DNA of 14,857 bases. It comes from Deltaproteobacteria bacterium (GTDB taxonomy: Bacteria; Desulfobacterota; Desulfobulbia; Desulfobulbales; VMSU01). The position numbers and the translations under genes are program-made. The stretch spans positions 1-14,857 of the forward strand of contig JAJYJA010000048.1 in assembly GCA_021789795.1 (NCBI GenBank). Direction: 5' to 3'. Below the pieces are notes generated by a model. That model was not told where the DNA came from, did no database searches, and was given only the letters and a program-made list of their open reading frames with translations. Below, piece by piece: positions 1-7,065 of this stretch; positions within the stretch are counted from its first letter, which is position 1; every line of letters starts with the position of its first letter.

Positions 1-172
1 GTTTGGCTCGTTCGGCATACCATCTGTATGGCCTCACTCGCCAAACACACCCCGCGCCTTGTATATCGGCCCTTTTGCTTAGCCATCGGTTACCTTTTTG
101 CGAGATCATCAAGGGCTGGCAGGTCATGACGACTACCTTTTCGCACGGCTGCCGGCCCTTGTGTGCCAAGGG
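1..172. other. Inverted-repeat-rich non-coding region
   Basis: No convincing gene lies here. Positions 1-7 (GTTTGGC) pair with 40-46 (GCCAAAC), enclosing an inner stem CATAC 16-20 with GTATG 26-30. A second stem of 12 bp pairs 111-122 with 149-160, with one G-T wobble. Its loop holds 139-145, complementary to 99-105, which lies outside the stem, so a pseudoknot is possible. A third hairpin, 156-161 with 167-172, competes with the second. No poly-T follows any of them, so they are not simple terminators. I do not recognise a known RNA family. The region could be the end of a transcript from the left, a structured RNA, or repeat debris. Confidence 0.3.
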
Positions 173-185
173 GCGGGGATAGCGG

Positions 186-214
186 TTGACAAAGGAAATA
201 GTCGGTGGTAAAGA
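186..214 (+). promoter_or_regulatory. Candidate sigma-70 promoter for the metal-ion unit
   Basis: A perfect -35 box TTGACA (186-191) is followed by a 17-bp spacer and a weak -10 TAAAGA (209-214). Transcription would begin near 221 and give a leader of about 320 nt before the CDS at 540. The leader would contain the 21-bp duplication at 280-320. The -35 and spacing are good and the -10 is poor, so this is tentative. Confidence 0.3.
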
Positions 215-279
215 GCCAAAAATTTTCCTTGCCTAAGGCAGGGATTAACCCTCAAAAAGGATCGTTTTCAAACTTCGCA

Positions 280-320
280 TGGACAGTCACAGTAGCAGCT
301 TGGACAGTCACAGTAGCAGC
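280..320 (+). repeat. Two-copy 21-bp tandem repeat
   Basis: The 20-bp unit TGGACAGTCACAGTAGCAGC occurs at 280-299 and again, identically, at 301-320, separated by one T. Only two copies are present and there is no spacer, so this is not a CRISPR. It sits in the non-coding leader upstream of the MgtE-N/CBS gene. It could be a recent slippage duplication or a paired protein-binding site. Confidence 0.85.
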
Positions 321-539
321 AAACATATTGCCGCCCGCCTCCAGCCCTAAGCCCCACCCTCCCGCTTCCCGGTGACGGCTGACGCTCTGGATACGAGCGT
401 GGCCATACCCTGGGGTTAAAAGCGGTCTCCTCCGTAACGCCCCCATTTATTTTTCACCTTTGCACCCGGATCGCGCCCAGCGCCGTTTCGCCCCGGCGAA
501 CTCACGGACGCCCGCCATCCGCCTCTTGGGAGACGCCAC

Positions 540-1781
540 ATGCGTGGGGCCACGGAACTCTACATCAGCTCGGTGCTCGATCAGCCGATCAGCGACCTCG
601 CCGGCCAGGTGCTGGGCCGGCTCCTGGATGTGGCGGTGGCCCCCGGCGAGGTGCTGCCGGTGGTCACCGGCCTGCTGCTCAAGGACGGCAGGCGGGTGAT
701 TTTCATCCCCTGGGAGCGGGTGGTGATCTTCAACCCTCGGGTGATCTCGTTCTCCGGGGGACTGGACGATCACCTGACGGACGGCCCGCCGCCGGGCACC
801 ATCCTCGTCCGACGCCACCTGCTCGACCGGCAGATCGTGGATGTCAACGGCGCCAAGGTGGTGCGGGTGAACGACATCAAGCTCACCCCCTACGAGGAGC
901 GGCTCTGCCTGTTCTCGGTGGACATCGGCTTCCGGGGGCTGCTGCGCCGCTTAGGTTACGAACGGCTGTGGTCGCTCTTCCAGAAGAACCTCCCCAAGCG
1001 CGAGATCGGCTGGCAGTTCGTCAACCCCCTGGGGATCAACGCCTCGGGCCTCACCCTGTCGATGGCCCGCGACCAGCTCGCCGACATGCACCCCTCGGAC
1101 CTGGCCGAGATCATCTCCAACCTGCACCGGGACTCCATCGAGGGGATAATCAAGACGCTGGACCACGAGGTGGCCGGCGAGGCGATCCACGAACTGGACG
1201 CGGAGACCCGCACCCAGGTCATCAGCCAACTGGACGTCGAACACGCCTCCGAGATCCTGGAGGAGATGCAGCCCGACGAGGCGGCGGACGTGCTGGCCGA
1301 CCTGCCCGAGGAACAGGCCCAGGAGCTGCTCGATCTCTTGGATCACGAGGAGGCGAGCGAGATCCAGGAGCTGATGGAGCACAAGGAGGACACCGCCGGC
1401 GCCCTGATGAACAGCGACTTCATCGCCGTCTCGCCGCTGAGCACGGTGGGCGAGGCCTTTATGGAGCTGAAACGCCAGGCCGCCGAGATCGAGGCCATCT
1501 TCTACGTTTACGTGCTCGATCACGACGGCTACCTGATCGGGGTGATGTCCTTGCGCGACCTGTTGATTCACGACCCGGCCCTGCCGGTGGTGGAGGTGAT
1601 GACCCAGCAGTTGAAGACCCTGGAGATCACCGACCCGCCGGAGGAGGCCCTGGCCCTGCTCGCCAAGTACGACCTGATCGCGGCCCCGATCATCGACCAG
1701 GACGGCAAGATGGCCGGGGTGGTGACCATCGACGACGTGGTGGAGATGTTTTTACCCTACGCCTTGAAACGCAAACGCTAA
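540..1781 (+). CDS. PRC-barrel / MgtE-N / CBS protein, soluble metal sensor
   Basis: This 413-residue protein has no hydrophobic membrane segments. The N-terminal part (about residues 15-140) looks like two PRC-barrel-type beta modules, each with a DxxG/N turn pattern. Residues about 175-285 form the MgtE N-terminal superhelix, with HPSDLAEI near 183, MQPDEAADVL, and the hallmark EDTAGALM starting at 283. Two CBS motifs follow (about 290-405). In MgtE Mg2+ channels these cytosolic domains sense Mg2+ and gate the pore, but here the pore domain is absent. The start is supported by GGGAG 7 nt upstream. The next gene, 23 bp on, is an NRAMP-like permease, so I infer that this protein senses a divalent ion, probably Mg2+, and regulates that permease. 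Domain assignment is confident; the partner role is inference. Confidence 0.85.
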   Translation: MRGATELYISSVLDQPISDLAGQVLGRLLDVAVAPGEVLPVVTGLLLKDGRRVIFIPWERVVIFNPRVISFSGGLDDHLTDGPPPGTILVRRHLLDRQIVDVNGAKVVRVNDIKLTPYEERLCLFSVDIGFRGLLRRLGYERLWSLFQKNLPKREIGWQFVNPLGINASGLTLSMARDQLADMHPSDLAEIISNLHRDSIEGIIKTLDHEVAGEAIHELDAETRTQVISQLDVEHASEILEEMQPDEAADVLADLPEEQAQELLDLLDHEEASEIQELMEHKEDTAGALMNSDFIAVSPLSTVGEAFMELKRQAAEIEAIFYVYVLDHDGYLIGVMSLRDLLIHDPALPVVEVMTQQLKTLEITDPPEEALALLAKYDLIAAPIIDQDGKMAGVVTIDDVVEMFLPYALKRKR

Positions 1782-1804
1782 TTTTCACCAAGTAACGTGT
1801 CGTC

Positions 1805-3031
1805 ATGAAGATAACCAAGAAAAATATCCTGACCTTCCTGGCGGTGGTGGGGCCGGGGATCATCACCGCCAACGTCGATAACGACGCGGGCGGCATCACC
1901 ACCTACTCGGTGGCCGGGGCCCAGTTCGGCTACTCCCTGCTCTGGACGCTCATCCCCATCACCGTGGCCCTGGTGGTGGTGCAGGAGATGGTGGCCCGGA
2001 TGGGGGCGGTGACCGGCAAGACCTTGGCCGACCTGATCCGGGAACGCTTCGGGGTCAGGATCACCTTCTACCTGATGCTGAGCCTGCTGGTCGCCGACCT
2101 GGGCAACACCGTCTCCGAGTTCGCCGGCTGGGCCGCCAGCCTGGAGATCTTCGGGGTCAGCAAGTACCTCGCGGTGCCGGTAGGCGCCTTCCTGGTCTGG
2201 TGGCTGGTGGTCAAGGGTACCTACCGGATGGTGGAGAAGGTGTTCCTGTTCTCCTGCGCCATCTTCGTCACCTACATCATCTCCTCGTTCATGGCCGCCC
2301 CGCCCTGGGGCCAGGTGCTACTTGAGACGGTCAAGCCCAGCTTCAGCAACAGCCCCCCTTATTTGATGATGCTCATCGGGGTGGTCGGCACCACCATCGC
2401 CCCCTGGATGCAGTTCTACCTGCAATCGGCGGTGGTGGAGAAGAAGATCAAGGTGGAACAGTACGCCGCCTCCCGCTGGGACGTGGTGGTGGGCTGCTTC
2501 ATGACCGACGTGGTGGCCTTCTTCATCATCGTCGCCTGCGGGGCCACCCTCTTCACCCACGGGATCAAGATCAACGACGCCGCCGACGCCGCCAAGGCCC
2601 TGGAGCCCTTAGCCGGCAAGTACGCCTCGGTGCTCTTCGCCCTCGGCCTGGCCAACGCCTCGCTGTTCGCCGCCTCCATCCTGCCGCTCGCCACCGCCTA
2701 CTACGTCTGCGAGGGCATGGGCTGGGAGTCGGGCATCGACCACGACTTCAAGTCGGCTCCCCAGTTCATGTGGCTCTATACCGGGCTGATCGTGGTCGGG
2801 GCCCTGATCATCTTGATCCCCAACGCCCCCCTGATCGCCATCATGCTCCTCTCCCAGGTGGTCAACGGGGTGATGCTGCCCTTTGTGCTCATCTTCATGC
2901 TGCTCCTGGTCAACGACGCCTCGCTGATGGGCGAGTTCGTCAACTCCAAGGCCTACAACCTCATCGCCTGGATCACGGTGGTCATCATGGTGGCCCTGAC
3001 CCTGGCCCTGGTCGTCACCTCGTTCACCTAA
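1805..3031 (+). CDS. NRAMP-family divalent metal ion permease, atypical motifs
   Basis: This 408-residue, strongly hydrophobic inner-membrane protein has about 11 transmembrane segments. The first helix carries GPGIITA and then, where classical NRAMP transporters have DPGN, a DAGG sequence (residues 27-30). The sixth helix carries APW (199-201) where Mn/Fe transporters have MPH. The AGAQFGYSLLW segment after helix 1 is typical of the family. The aspartate is kept, but the asparagine and the metal-binding methionine are gone, so Mn2+/Fe2+ selectivity cannot be assumed. Replacement of that Met by Ala is reported, as I recall, for NRAMP-related Mg2+ transporters. Together with the MgtE-N/CBS neighbour this favours Mg2+ or another hard divalent ion. 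No strong Shine-Dalgarno is seen, so translation may be coupled to the upstream gene. Confidence 0.82.
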   Translation: MKITKKNILTFLAVVGPGIITANVDNDAGGITTYSVAGAQFGYSLLWTLIPITVALVVVQEMVARMGAVTGKTLADLIRERFGVRITFYLMLSLLVADLGNTVSEFAGWAASLEIFGVSKYLAVPVGAFLVWWLVVKGTYRMVEKVFLFSCAIFVTYIISSFMAAPPWGQVLLETVKPSFSNSPPYLMMLIGVVGTTIAPWMQFYLQSAVVEKKIKVEQYAASRWDVVVGCFMTDVVAFFIIVACGATLFTHGIKINDAADAAKALEPLAGKYASVLFALGLANASLFAASILPLATAYYVCEGMGWESGIDHDFKSAPQFMWLYTGLIVVGALIILIPNAPLIAIMLLSQVVNGVMLPFVLIFMLLLVNDASLMGEFVNSKAYNLIAWITVVIMVALTLALVVTSFT

Positions 3032-3310
3032 GCCGTACAGGCGCAGGGCCATGTTATTTGCTGACTGACGGCCCCTAAAAACCTCCCGCCCCTAGCTGGC
3101 CAGGGCACCTGCTCCATCTTCTCCCCCCGCCACCACTCCCGTCCTGCCCACAACCCCCATTTTTGTCACATAATCGTTTTGGAAAAAATTTGTATTTTAC
3201 AAAAAAGTAACTTAATCCCCGCAAATTAAAGTTTAATTCATCATTGGTGTTGATTTTATTTTTATTTAATTACGATAAGATATGATTTTATTTTTCCATA
3301 TTTGCACGAT
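3032..3310. promoter_or_regulatory. AT-rich upstream region with two palindromes
   Basis: This is the upstream part of the 397-bp gap before the PII gene. From about 3161 it is sharply AT-rich compared with its surroundings. Two perfect inverted repeats lie in it: TTTGTA/TACAAA with a 3-bp spacer (3189-3203) and AATTAAA/TTTAATT with a 1-bp spacer (3224-3238). They sit about 140 and 105 bp before the predicted sigma-54 start site, where enhancer-binding proteins usually bind. Neither matches the NtrC consensus (GCAC...GTGC). No clear terminator is seen after the permease gene. Confidence 0.4.
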
Positions 3311-3326
3311 TGGCATATTTGGTGCT
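3311..3326 (+). promoter_or_regulatory. Sigma-54 (RpoN) promoter of the PII-Amt operon
   Basis: TGGCATATTTGGTGCT matches the sigma-54 consensus TGGCAYR-N4-TTGCW at every fixed position except one (G for the first T of TTGC). The invariant GG (3312-3313) and GC (3324-3325) are exactly 10 nt apart. The start site should be near 3337, about 90 nt before the PII gene. Sigma-54 control of PII and ammonium transporter genes under nitrogen limitation is well known, so site and context agree. Confidence 0.8.
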
Positions 3327-3428
3327 TTTAATAAAAAACAAATCGGCGCCACCACATCTTGGCCATGACCGGCCACCGCCCCGGACGGGGGTACGGCAAA
3401 GGCCGCAAATCGGAGAAGGAGGATATTT

Positions 3429-3767
3429 ATGAAAAAAATCGAGGCGATCATCAAACCGTTCAAGCTCGACGCCCTGAAGGAGGCCATGGCCGCCCTGGGG
3501 GTGAACGGCTTGACCATCACCGAGGTCAAGGGCTTTGGCCGCCAGAAGGGCCACACCGAGATCTACCGGGGGGCGGAGTACATCGTGGACTTCATCCCCA
3601 AGGTCAAGGTGGAGATCGTGGTGGAGGCGGAGCGGGTGGATACGGTCACCGCCGCCATCATCGAAAGCGTGCGCACCGGCAAGATCGGCGACGGCAAGAT
3701 CTTCGTGCTGCCGGTGGATGGGGTATGCCGGATCCGTACCGGCGAACGGGACAAGGCGGCAATCTAG
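3429..3767 (+). CDS. glnK: Nitrogen regulatory protein P-II (GlnK/GlnB)
   Basis: This 112-residue protein has the full length of the family. The T-loop carries Y51, the uridylylation site, within the signature YRGAEYIVDF (46-55), and the C-terminal signature TGKIGDGKIFV is present. PII trimers bind ATP/ADP and 2-oxoglutarate and signal nitrogen status. GlnK types plug the Amt channel when ammonium is plentiful. The start has a strong AAGGAGGA site at 3416-3423. The ammonium transporter follows 30 bp downstream, which favours GlnK over GlnB, although sequence alone does not separate the two. Transcription is expected from the sigma-54 promoter at 3311. Confidence 0.95.
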   Translation: MKKIEAIIKPFKLDALKEAMAALGVNGLTITEVKGFGRQKGHTEIYRGAEYIVDFIPKVKVEIVVEAERVDTVTAAIIESVRTGKIGDGKIFVLPVDGVCRIRTGERDKAAI

Positions 3768-3797
3768 CCCCAATCAAGACAACCGCAGAGGACAACA

Positions 3798-5363
3798 ATG
3801 AAAAAATATCTCCTGATACTGATGACGATTATTTTCTGCTGGCACGGCGCCGCCGCAATGGCTGCGGAACCGGTTGGCGACCCCGCCGGCCTGAACACCG
3901 GGGCGGCGGTGGACGTGGTGGGCGCCAGCGCCGGGGCACCCACCGCCGACGACTTAAAAAACATGGCGGCGAGCGAACCGCTGGCGGCCAAACTCGCGGA
4001 TGTGGTGGGGCACAACAAGGTTGCCCTCAACATGGCTTGGACCCTGCTCTGCGGCTTCCTGGTCATGTTCATGCAGACCGGCTTCGCCCTGGTCGAAACC
4101 GGTCTCTGCCGGGCCAAGAACGCCAACCACACCATGGCCATGAACATCATGATCTACTGTATCGGCCTGCTCGCCTACTGGGCCTGCGGGTTCGCCATCC
4201 ACATGGGGGGCGTGGGGAGCCTGCCGACCCTGGGCGGCGGCGGGGTGCTTAACGGTGAATTCGCGGTTAAGCTGCTGGGCAAGGATTTCGGCCTGTTTGG
4301 CACCAAGGGCTTTTTCTTGTCCGGCAACACCTACGACAGCGTCGTCTTCGCCATCTTCCTGTTTCAGATGGTGTTCATGGACACGGCGGCCACCATCCCC
4401 ACCGGGGCCATGGCCGAACGTTTCAGGTTCTCCGCCTTTGTGGTGTATGGCTTCATGATGGCAGGCCTCACCTATCCCCTGTACGCCAACTGGGTATGGG
4501 GAGGCGGCTGGCTCTCGCAGTTGGGCGCTAATTTCGGTCTTGGTCACGGCCATGTGGATTTCGCCGGCTCTTCCGTGGTGCACATGACGGGCGGAGTGGC
4601 GGCCCTGGCCGGGGCGATGGTGCTGGGGCCCAGAATAGGCAAATTCAACAAGGACGGCTCTCCCAACCCCATACCGGGCCATCACATTCCCATGGCGATT
4701 ACCGGCGCCCTGGTGCTGGCCTTTGGCTGGTTCGGATTCAACACCGGTTCCTCCCTGGCCGCCGCCGACCTGCGGATCGGGGTGATCGCCACCAACACCA
4801 TGCTGGCCTCGGCCGCTGGCGGCATGGCGGCGATGATCTACATGTGGATCAAGTACGAAAAGCCAGACCTGACCATGAGCGCCAACGGCCTGTTGGCGGG
4901 ACTGGTGGCCATCACCGCCCCTTGCGCCTTTGTCAACTCGGTCGCGGCGGTGGTGATCGGAATGGTCGCCGGGGTGCTGTGCTGCGTGAGCGTCTTCTTC
5001 GTCGAGCGGGTCATGAAGATTGACGACCCGGTGGGCGCGGTATCTGTCCATGCCGTGAACGGCGCCTGGGGGGTGTTATCGCTGGGTCTTTTCGCCGACG
5101 GCACCTACGGAGACGCCTTCAACGGGGTAAAGGGCACCGTCAAGGGCTTGTTCTACGGTGACAGCGGCCAGTTCATAGCCCAACTGATCGGCACGGTGAC
5201 CAATATCGTCTTCGTCTTTGTCACCATGTACGTCTTCTTCAAGGTGCTAGACAAGATCATCCCGCTCCGGGTGCCTCGGGAGATTGAGCTGGAGGGCTTA
5301 GACAGCTACGAGGTCGCGGTCACCGCCTATCCCGAGTTTCACACCAACAAGACTCACCTTTAA
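3798..5363 (+). CDS. amt: Ammonium transporter Amt
   Basis: This 521-residue inner-membrane protein conducts ammonium. It starts with a cleavable-looking signal peptide (residues 1-23, MKKYLLIL then AMAAE), followed by a roughly 45-residue periplasmic extension and about 11 transmembrane helices. Key pore residues are visible: D254 and H262 in DFAGSSVVH, and H418 in SVHAVNGAWG. The two histidines are 156 residues apart, close to the E. coli AmtB spacing. The C-terminal cytoplasmic tail (EIELEGLDSYE) resembles the region that contacts GlnK. AGAGGA precedes the start. It is co-transcribed with the PII gene and followed by a perfect intercistronic hairpin and a porin gene. Confidence 0.96.
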   Translation: MKKYLLILMTIIFCWHGAAAMAAEPVGDPAGLNTGAAVDVVGASAGAPTADDLKNMAASEPLAAKLADVVGHNKVALNMAWTLLCGFLVMFMQTGFALVETGLCRAKNANHTMAMNIMIYCIGLLAYWACGFAIHMGGVGSLPTLGGGGVLNGEFAVKLLGKDFGLFGTKGFFLSGNTYDSVVFAIFLFQMVFMDTAATIPTGAMAERFRFSAFVVYGFMMAGLTYPLYANWVWGGGWLSQLGANFGLGHGHVDFAGSSVVHMTGGVAALAGAMVLGPRIGKFNKDGSPNPIPGHHIPMAITGALVLAFGWFGFNTGSSLAAADLRIGVIATNTMLASAAGGMAAMIYMWIKYEKPDLTMSANGLLAGLVAITAPCAFVNSVAAVVIGMVAGVLCCVSVFFVERVMKIDDPVGAVSVHAVNGAWGVLSLGLFADGTYGDAFNGVKGTVKGLFYGDSGQFIAQLIGTVTNIVFVFVTMYVFFKVLDKIIPLRVPREIELEGLDSYEVAVTAYPEFHTNKTHL

Positions 5364-5373
5364 ACAACCAACA

Positions 5374-5397
5374 CCAGGGCGGCACAAGCCGCCCTGG
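5374..5397 (+). other. Perfect intercistronic hairpin between amt and the porin gene
   Basis: CCAGGGCGGC (5374-5383) and GCCGCCCTGG (5388-5397) form a perfect 10-bp stem with an ACAA tetraloop, 11 nt after the amt stop. No T-tract follows, so it is probably not an efficient intrinsic terminator. It may protect the upstream mRNA from 3' decay or reduce read-through, allowing unequal expression within the operon. Confidence 0.75.
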
Positions 5398-5432
5398 GCC
5401 ACTTCATCAACTTGAAACAACGGAGCAAGCGC

Positions 5433-6242
5433 ATGAAAACAACAAGAAAAGTCTCCACCGTGGTCCTTAGCGGCCTCTGCCTCCTGCAACTGGCCGGCCC
5501 GGCCCGGGCCGAGGAGGACAAGCCCACCGCCAGCCTTGCGGTCAGCGCCATGAGCAAGTACGTCTGGCGCGGCTTTGAGAACAGCCGTGACAGCCTGGTG
5601 ATCGAGCCCTCGATGACCGTGGGCTACCAGGGCTTCTCCGCCAACCTCTGGGGCAACGAGGATACCAGGTATTACTCCGCCGACCCCAGCGTCTCCACCA
5701 CCAGCGCCTGGACCGAGACCGACCTCACCCTGGCCTACGACTGGACCATGGGCCCGGTGGGGCTGACCGGCGGCTACATCTACTACGGCCTGGCCGCCTC
5801 GCCCTACGGCGGCGCCGACGTGCCGGACACCCAGGAGGTCTTCGCCAAGGCGGCCTTGAAGACCCTGCTCACCCCCACCCTGACCGTGTACCGGGACATC
5901 GACAACCTGCCCGGCTGGTACGCCACCCTGGGCGTCTCCCAGACCCTGCCGATCACCAAGGAGATCGGTTTAAGCCTAGGCGCCCAGGTCGGTTATCTGA
6001 GGGCAGATGACGCCAGTTCCTACGCCAGGGTCAGCAATCCCACCGAGCCCTGCAGAGGTTTCCACGACGGGCTGCTCTCGGCCTCGGTGGCCTATCCGGT
6101 GAACAAATATATCACCGTCACCCCGAGTCTGAACTACTCCTTCCCTCTGACCAGCGACGCCCGGGACCTGATCAAATCCAAGAGCTTCACCGGCAACAGC
6201 GATTTCGTTTACGGCGGCATCACCGTCGCCCTGGCCTTTTAA
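5433..6242 (+). CDS. TorF-type putative outer-membrane porin
   Basis: This 269-residue protein has a signal peptide ending in GPARA at residue 26. The mature part is made of alternating beta strands typical of small outer-membrane barrels, with the SAMSKYVWRGFENS opening seen in the TorF/TIGR02001 putative porin family, and ends in LAF with the terminal phenylalanine used as a barrel-assembly signal. The ATG at 5433 is chosen over an in-frame TTG at 5412, because GGAG at 5422-5425 is well placed for the ATG and the signal peptide then starts normally with MKTTRK. The substrate is unknown. Its place after amt suggests a role in uptake of small nitrogen compounds, which is inference. Confidence 0.85.
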   Translation: MKTTRKVSTVVLSGLCLLQLAGPARAEEDKPTASLAVSAMSKYVWRGFENSRDSLVIEPSMTVGYQGFSANLWGNEDTRYYSADPSVSTTSAWTETDLTLAYDWTMGPVGLTGGYIYYGLAASPYGGADVPDTQEVFAKAALKTLLTPTLTVYRDIDNLPGWYATLGVSQTLPITKEIGLSLGAQVGYLRADDASSYARVSNPTEPCRGFHDGLLSASVAYPVNKYITVTPSLNYSFPLTSDARDLIKSKSFTGNSDFVYGGITVALAF

Positions 6243-6259
6243 CCAAGCGAGCACGAGGA

Positions 6260-6293
6260 GGGCGGAGGCCGGCCAGGTTAGCGGCCTCCGCCC
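6260..6293 (+). other. Intercistronic hairpin after the porin gene
   Basis: GGGCGGAGGCC (6260-6270) pairs perfectly with GGCCTCCGCCC (6283-6293), giving an 11-bp GC-rich stem with a 12-nt loop. No T-tract follows. The 3' arm ends 9 nt before the ATG of the next gene and occupies the place where a ribosome-binding site would be, so it could both stabilise the upstream message and limit translation of the next gene. Confidence 0.75.
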
Positions 6294-6302
6294 CCACGCC
6301 CC

Positions 6303-7022
6303 ATGACCAAGCGATTCATCGTCTTGCAACACGCCTCCTGGAATGGGCCGGGAATCTATCTCCAGCAGGCGGCGAGGCACCTGAAGATAGAGCTCAAGCA
6401 GGTGCGGGTCTGGCGGCAGCCCCTGCCGGAGGCCGGCGACTACGACGGCCTGATCGTCATCGGCGGACGCTTAGACGAACACCAGAAGGCCATGCCCTTC
6501 TGGGCCGAGGAGCGGGAGCTGATCCACCAATCCATCGAGCGCGACCGCCCCTATCTCGGCATCGGTCTCGGCCATCACCTGCTGGCCGCAAGCCAAGGCG
6601 CCCGGCTGGGCCGGAACTACTGCGCCAGCCTGGGCTTCGTCGAGGGCCACCTAACCCAGGCCGGACGCGAGCACCCGGTCTTCAAACGCCTGCCCGCCAC
6701 CCTGCCCCTCTTCAAGTGGCACGATCAGGCCATCCTGGAGCCGCTACCCAAGAGCCTGGCGGTGCTGGCCACCTCGGTGGAATGCCAGGTCGAGGCCATC
6801 TCCATCCCCGGCCGGCCCCACATCCTGGGCGTCCAGTTCTCAAATCACGCCGCCTCGCCCCACGACGTGGAAAACTACTGGCAAAGGGACGGCAAATGGG
6901 TTAATTCCTTAAACGGTAAGTACCTAAATCCTGCGGAACTGATCCTGGCCGCCAAAAAGCTAAGCGACAAGATGAGCCGCCAGTTCGAGGATTTTCTCCG
7001 CAACTTCGTCGGGCTGTGCTAG
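6303..7022 (+). CDS. Class I glutamine amidotransferase-like protein, catalytic residues lost
   Basis: This 239-residue protein aligns by eye with GMP-synthase-type class I amidotransferases: YDGLIVIGGRLDEH, then YLGIGLGHHLLAASQGA, then GVQFSNHAA. In active enzymes the second motif is G-I-C-L-G-H, where Cys is the nucleophile; here it is G88 (codon GGT). The third motif is normally QFHPE, with catalytic His and Glu; here S180 and H182 stand in those places. All three triad members are therefore missing while the fold motifs remain and the frame is intact, so this looks like a conserved non-enzyme rather than a decaying gene. No Shine-Dalgarno is visible upstream. A glutamine- or nucleotide-binding regulatory role is possible but unproven. 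Confidence 0.85.
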   Translation: MTKRFIVLQHASWNGPGIYLQQAARHLKIELKQVRVWRQPLPEAGDYDGLIVIGGRLDEHQKAMPFWAEERELIHQSIERDRPYLGIGLGHHLLAASQGARLGRNYCASLGFVEGHLTQAGREHPVFKRLPATLPLFKWHDQAILEPLPKSLAVLATSVECQVEAISIPGRPHILGVQFSNHAASPHDVENYWQRDGKWVNSLNGKYLNPAELILAAKKLSDKMSRQFEDFLRNFVGLC

Positions 7023-7065
7023 GCGCGGCGGGTTGCGCCCCGCTTGCCGCCTCACCAGGTCCGCC

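Noticed and set aside
1..46. Possible integron attC site
   Set aside because: The outer repeats run GTTTGGC then GCCAAAC, the reverse of the attC layout, and no integrase or cassette genes are seen.
1..86. Short frames open at the left edge, including a - strand start at 86 running off the window
   Set aside because: Fewer than 30 codons are visible, there is no recognisable motif, and inverted repeats cover the same bases; cannot be supported.
280..320. CRISPR-like repeat
   Set aside because: Only two directly adjacent copies, no spacers and no cas genes.
180..540. Possible Mg2+ or Mn2+ riboswitch (M-box, yybP-ykoY) in the leader of the metal-ion unit
   Set aside because: I could not find the conserved core sequences of either family by eye.
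951..1571. 206-codon - strand frame opposite the MgtE-N/CBS gene, and a 275-codon + frame at 968-1795
   Set aside because: Out-of-frame shadows; the products are Arg/Gly/Pro-rich and match no family, while the 540-1781 frame has clear domains.
3050..3107. Possible terminator after the NRAMP-like gene (GGGCC...GGCCC)
   Set aside because: The stem is 5 bp with a 19-nt loop and no T-tract follows.
3304..3325. GCAC...GGTGC pair as an NtrC site
   Set aside because: The half-sites are too far apart for the NtrC consensus, and the right half is part of the sigma-54 -12 element.
3359..4252. 297-codon + strand frame across the PII gene and the start of amt
   Set aside because: Overlaps two certain genes in another frame; the product is Gly/Arg-rich low complexity.
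3954..5051. 365-codon open frame on the - strand opposite amt
   Set aside because: Antisense shadow of a clearly recognised gene in GC-rich DNA; the product is low-complexity, rich in His, Gly and Gln, with no recognisable motif.
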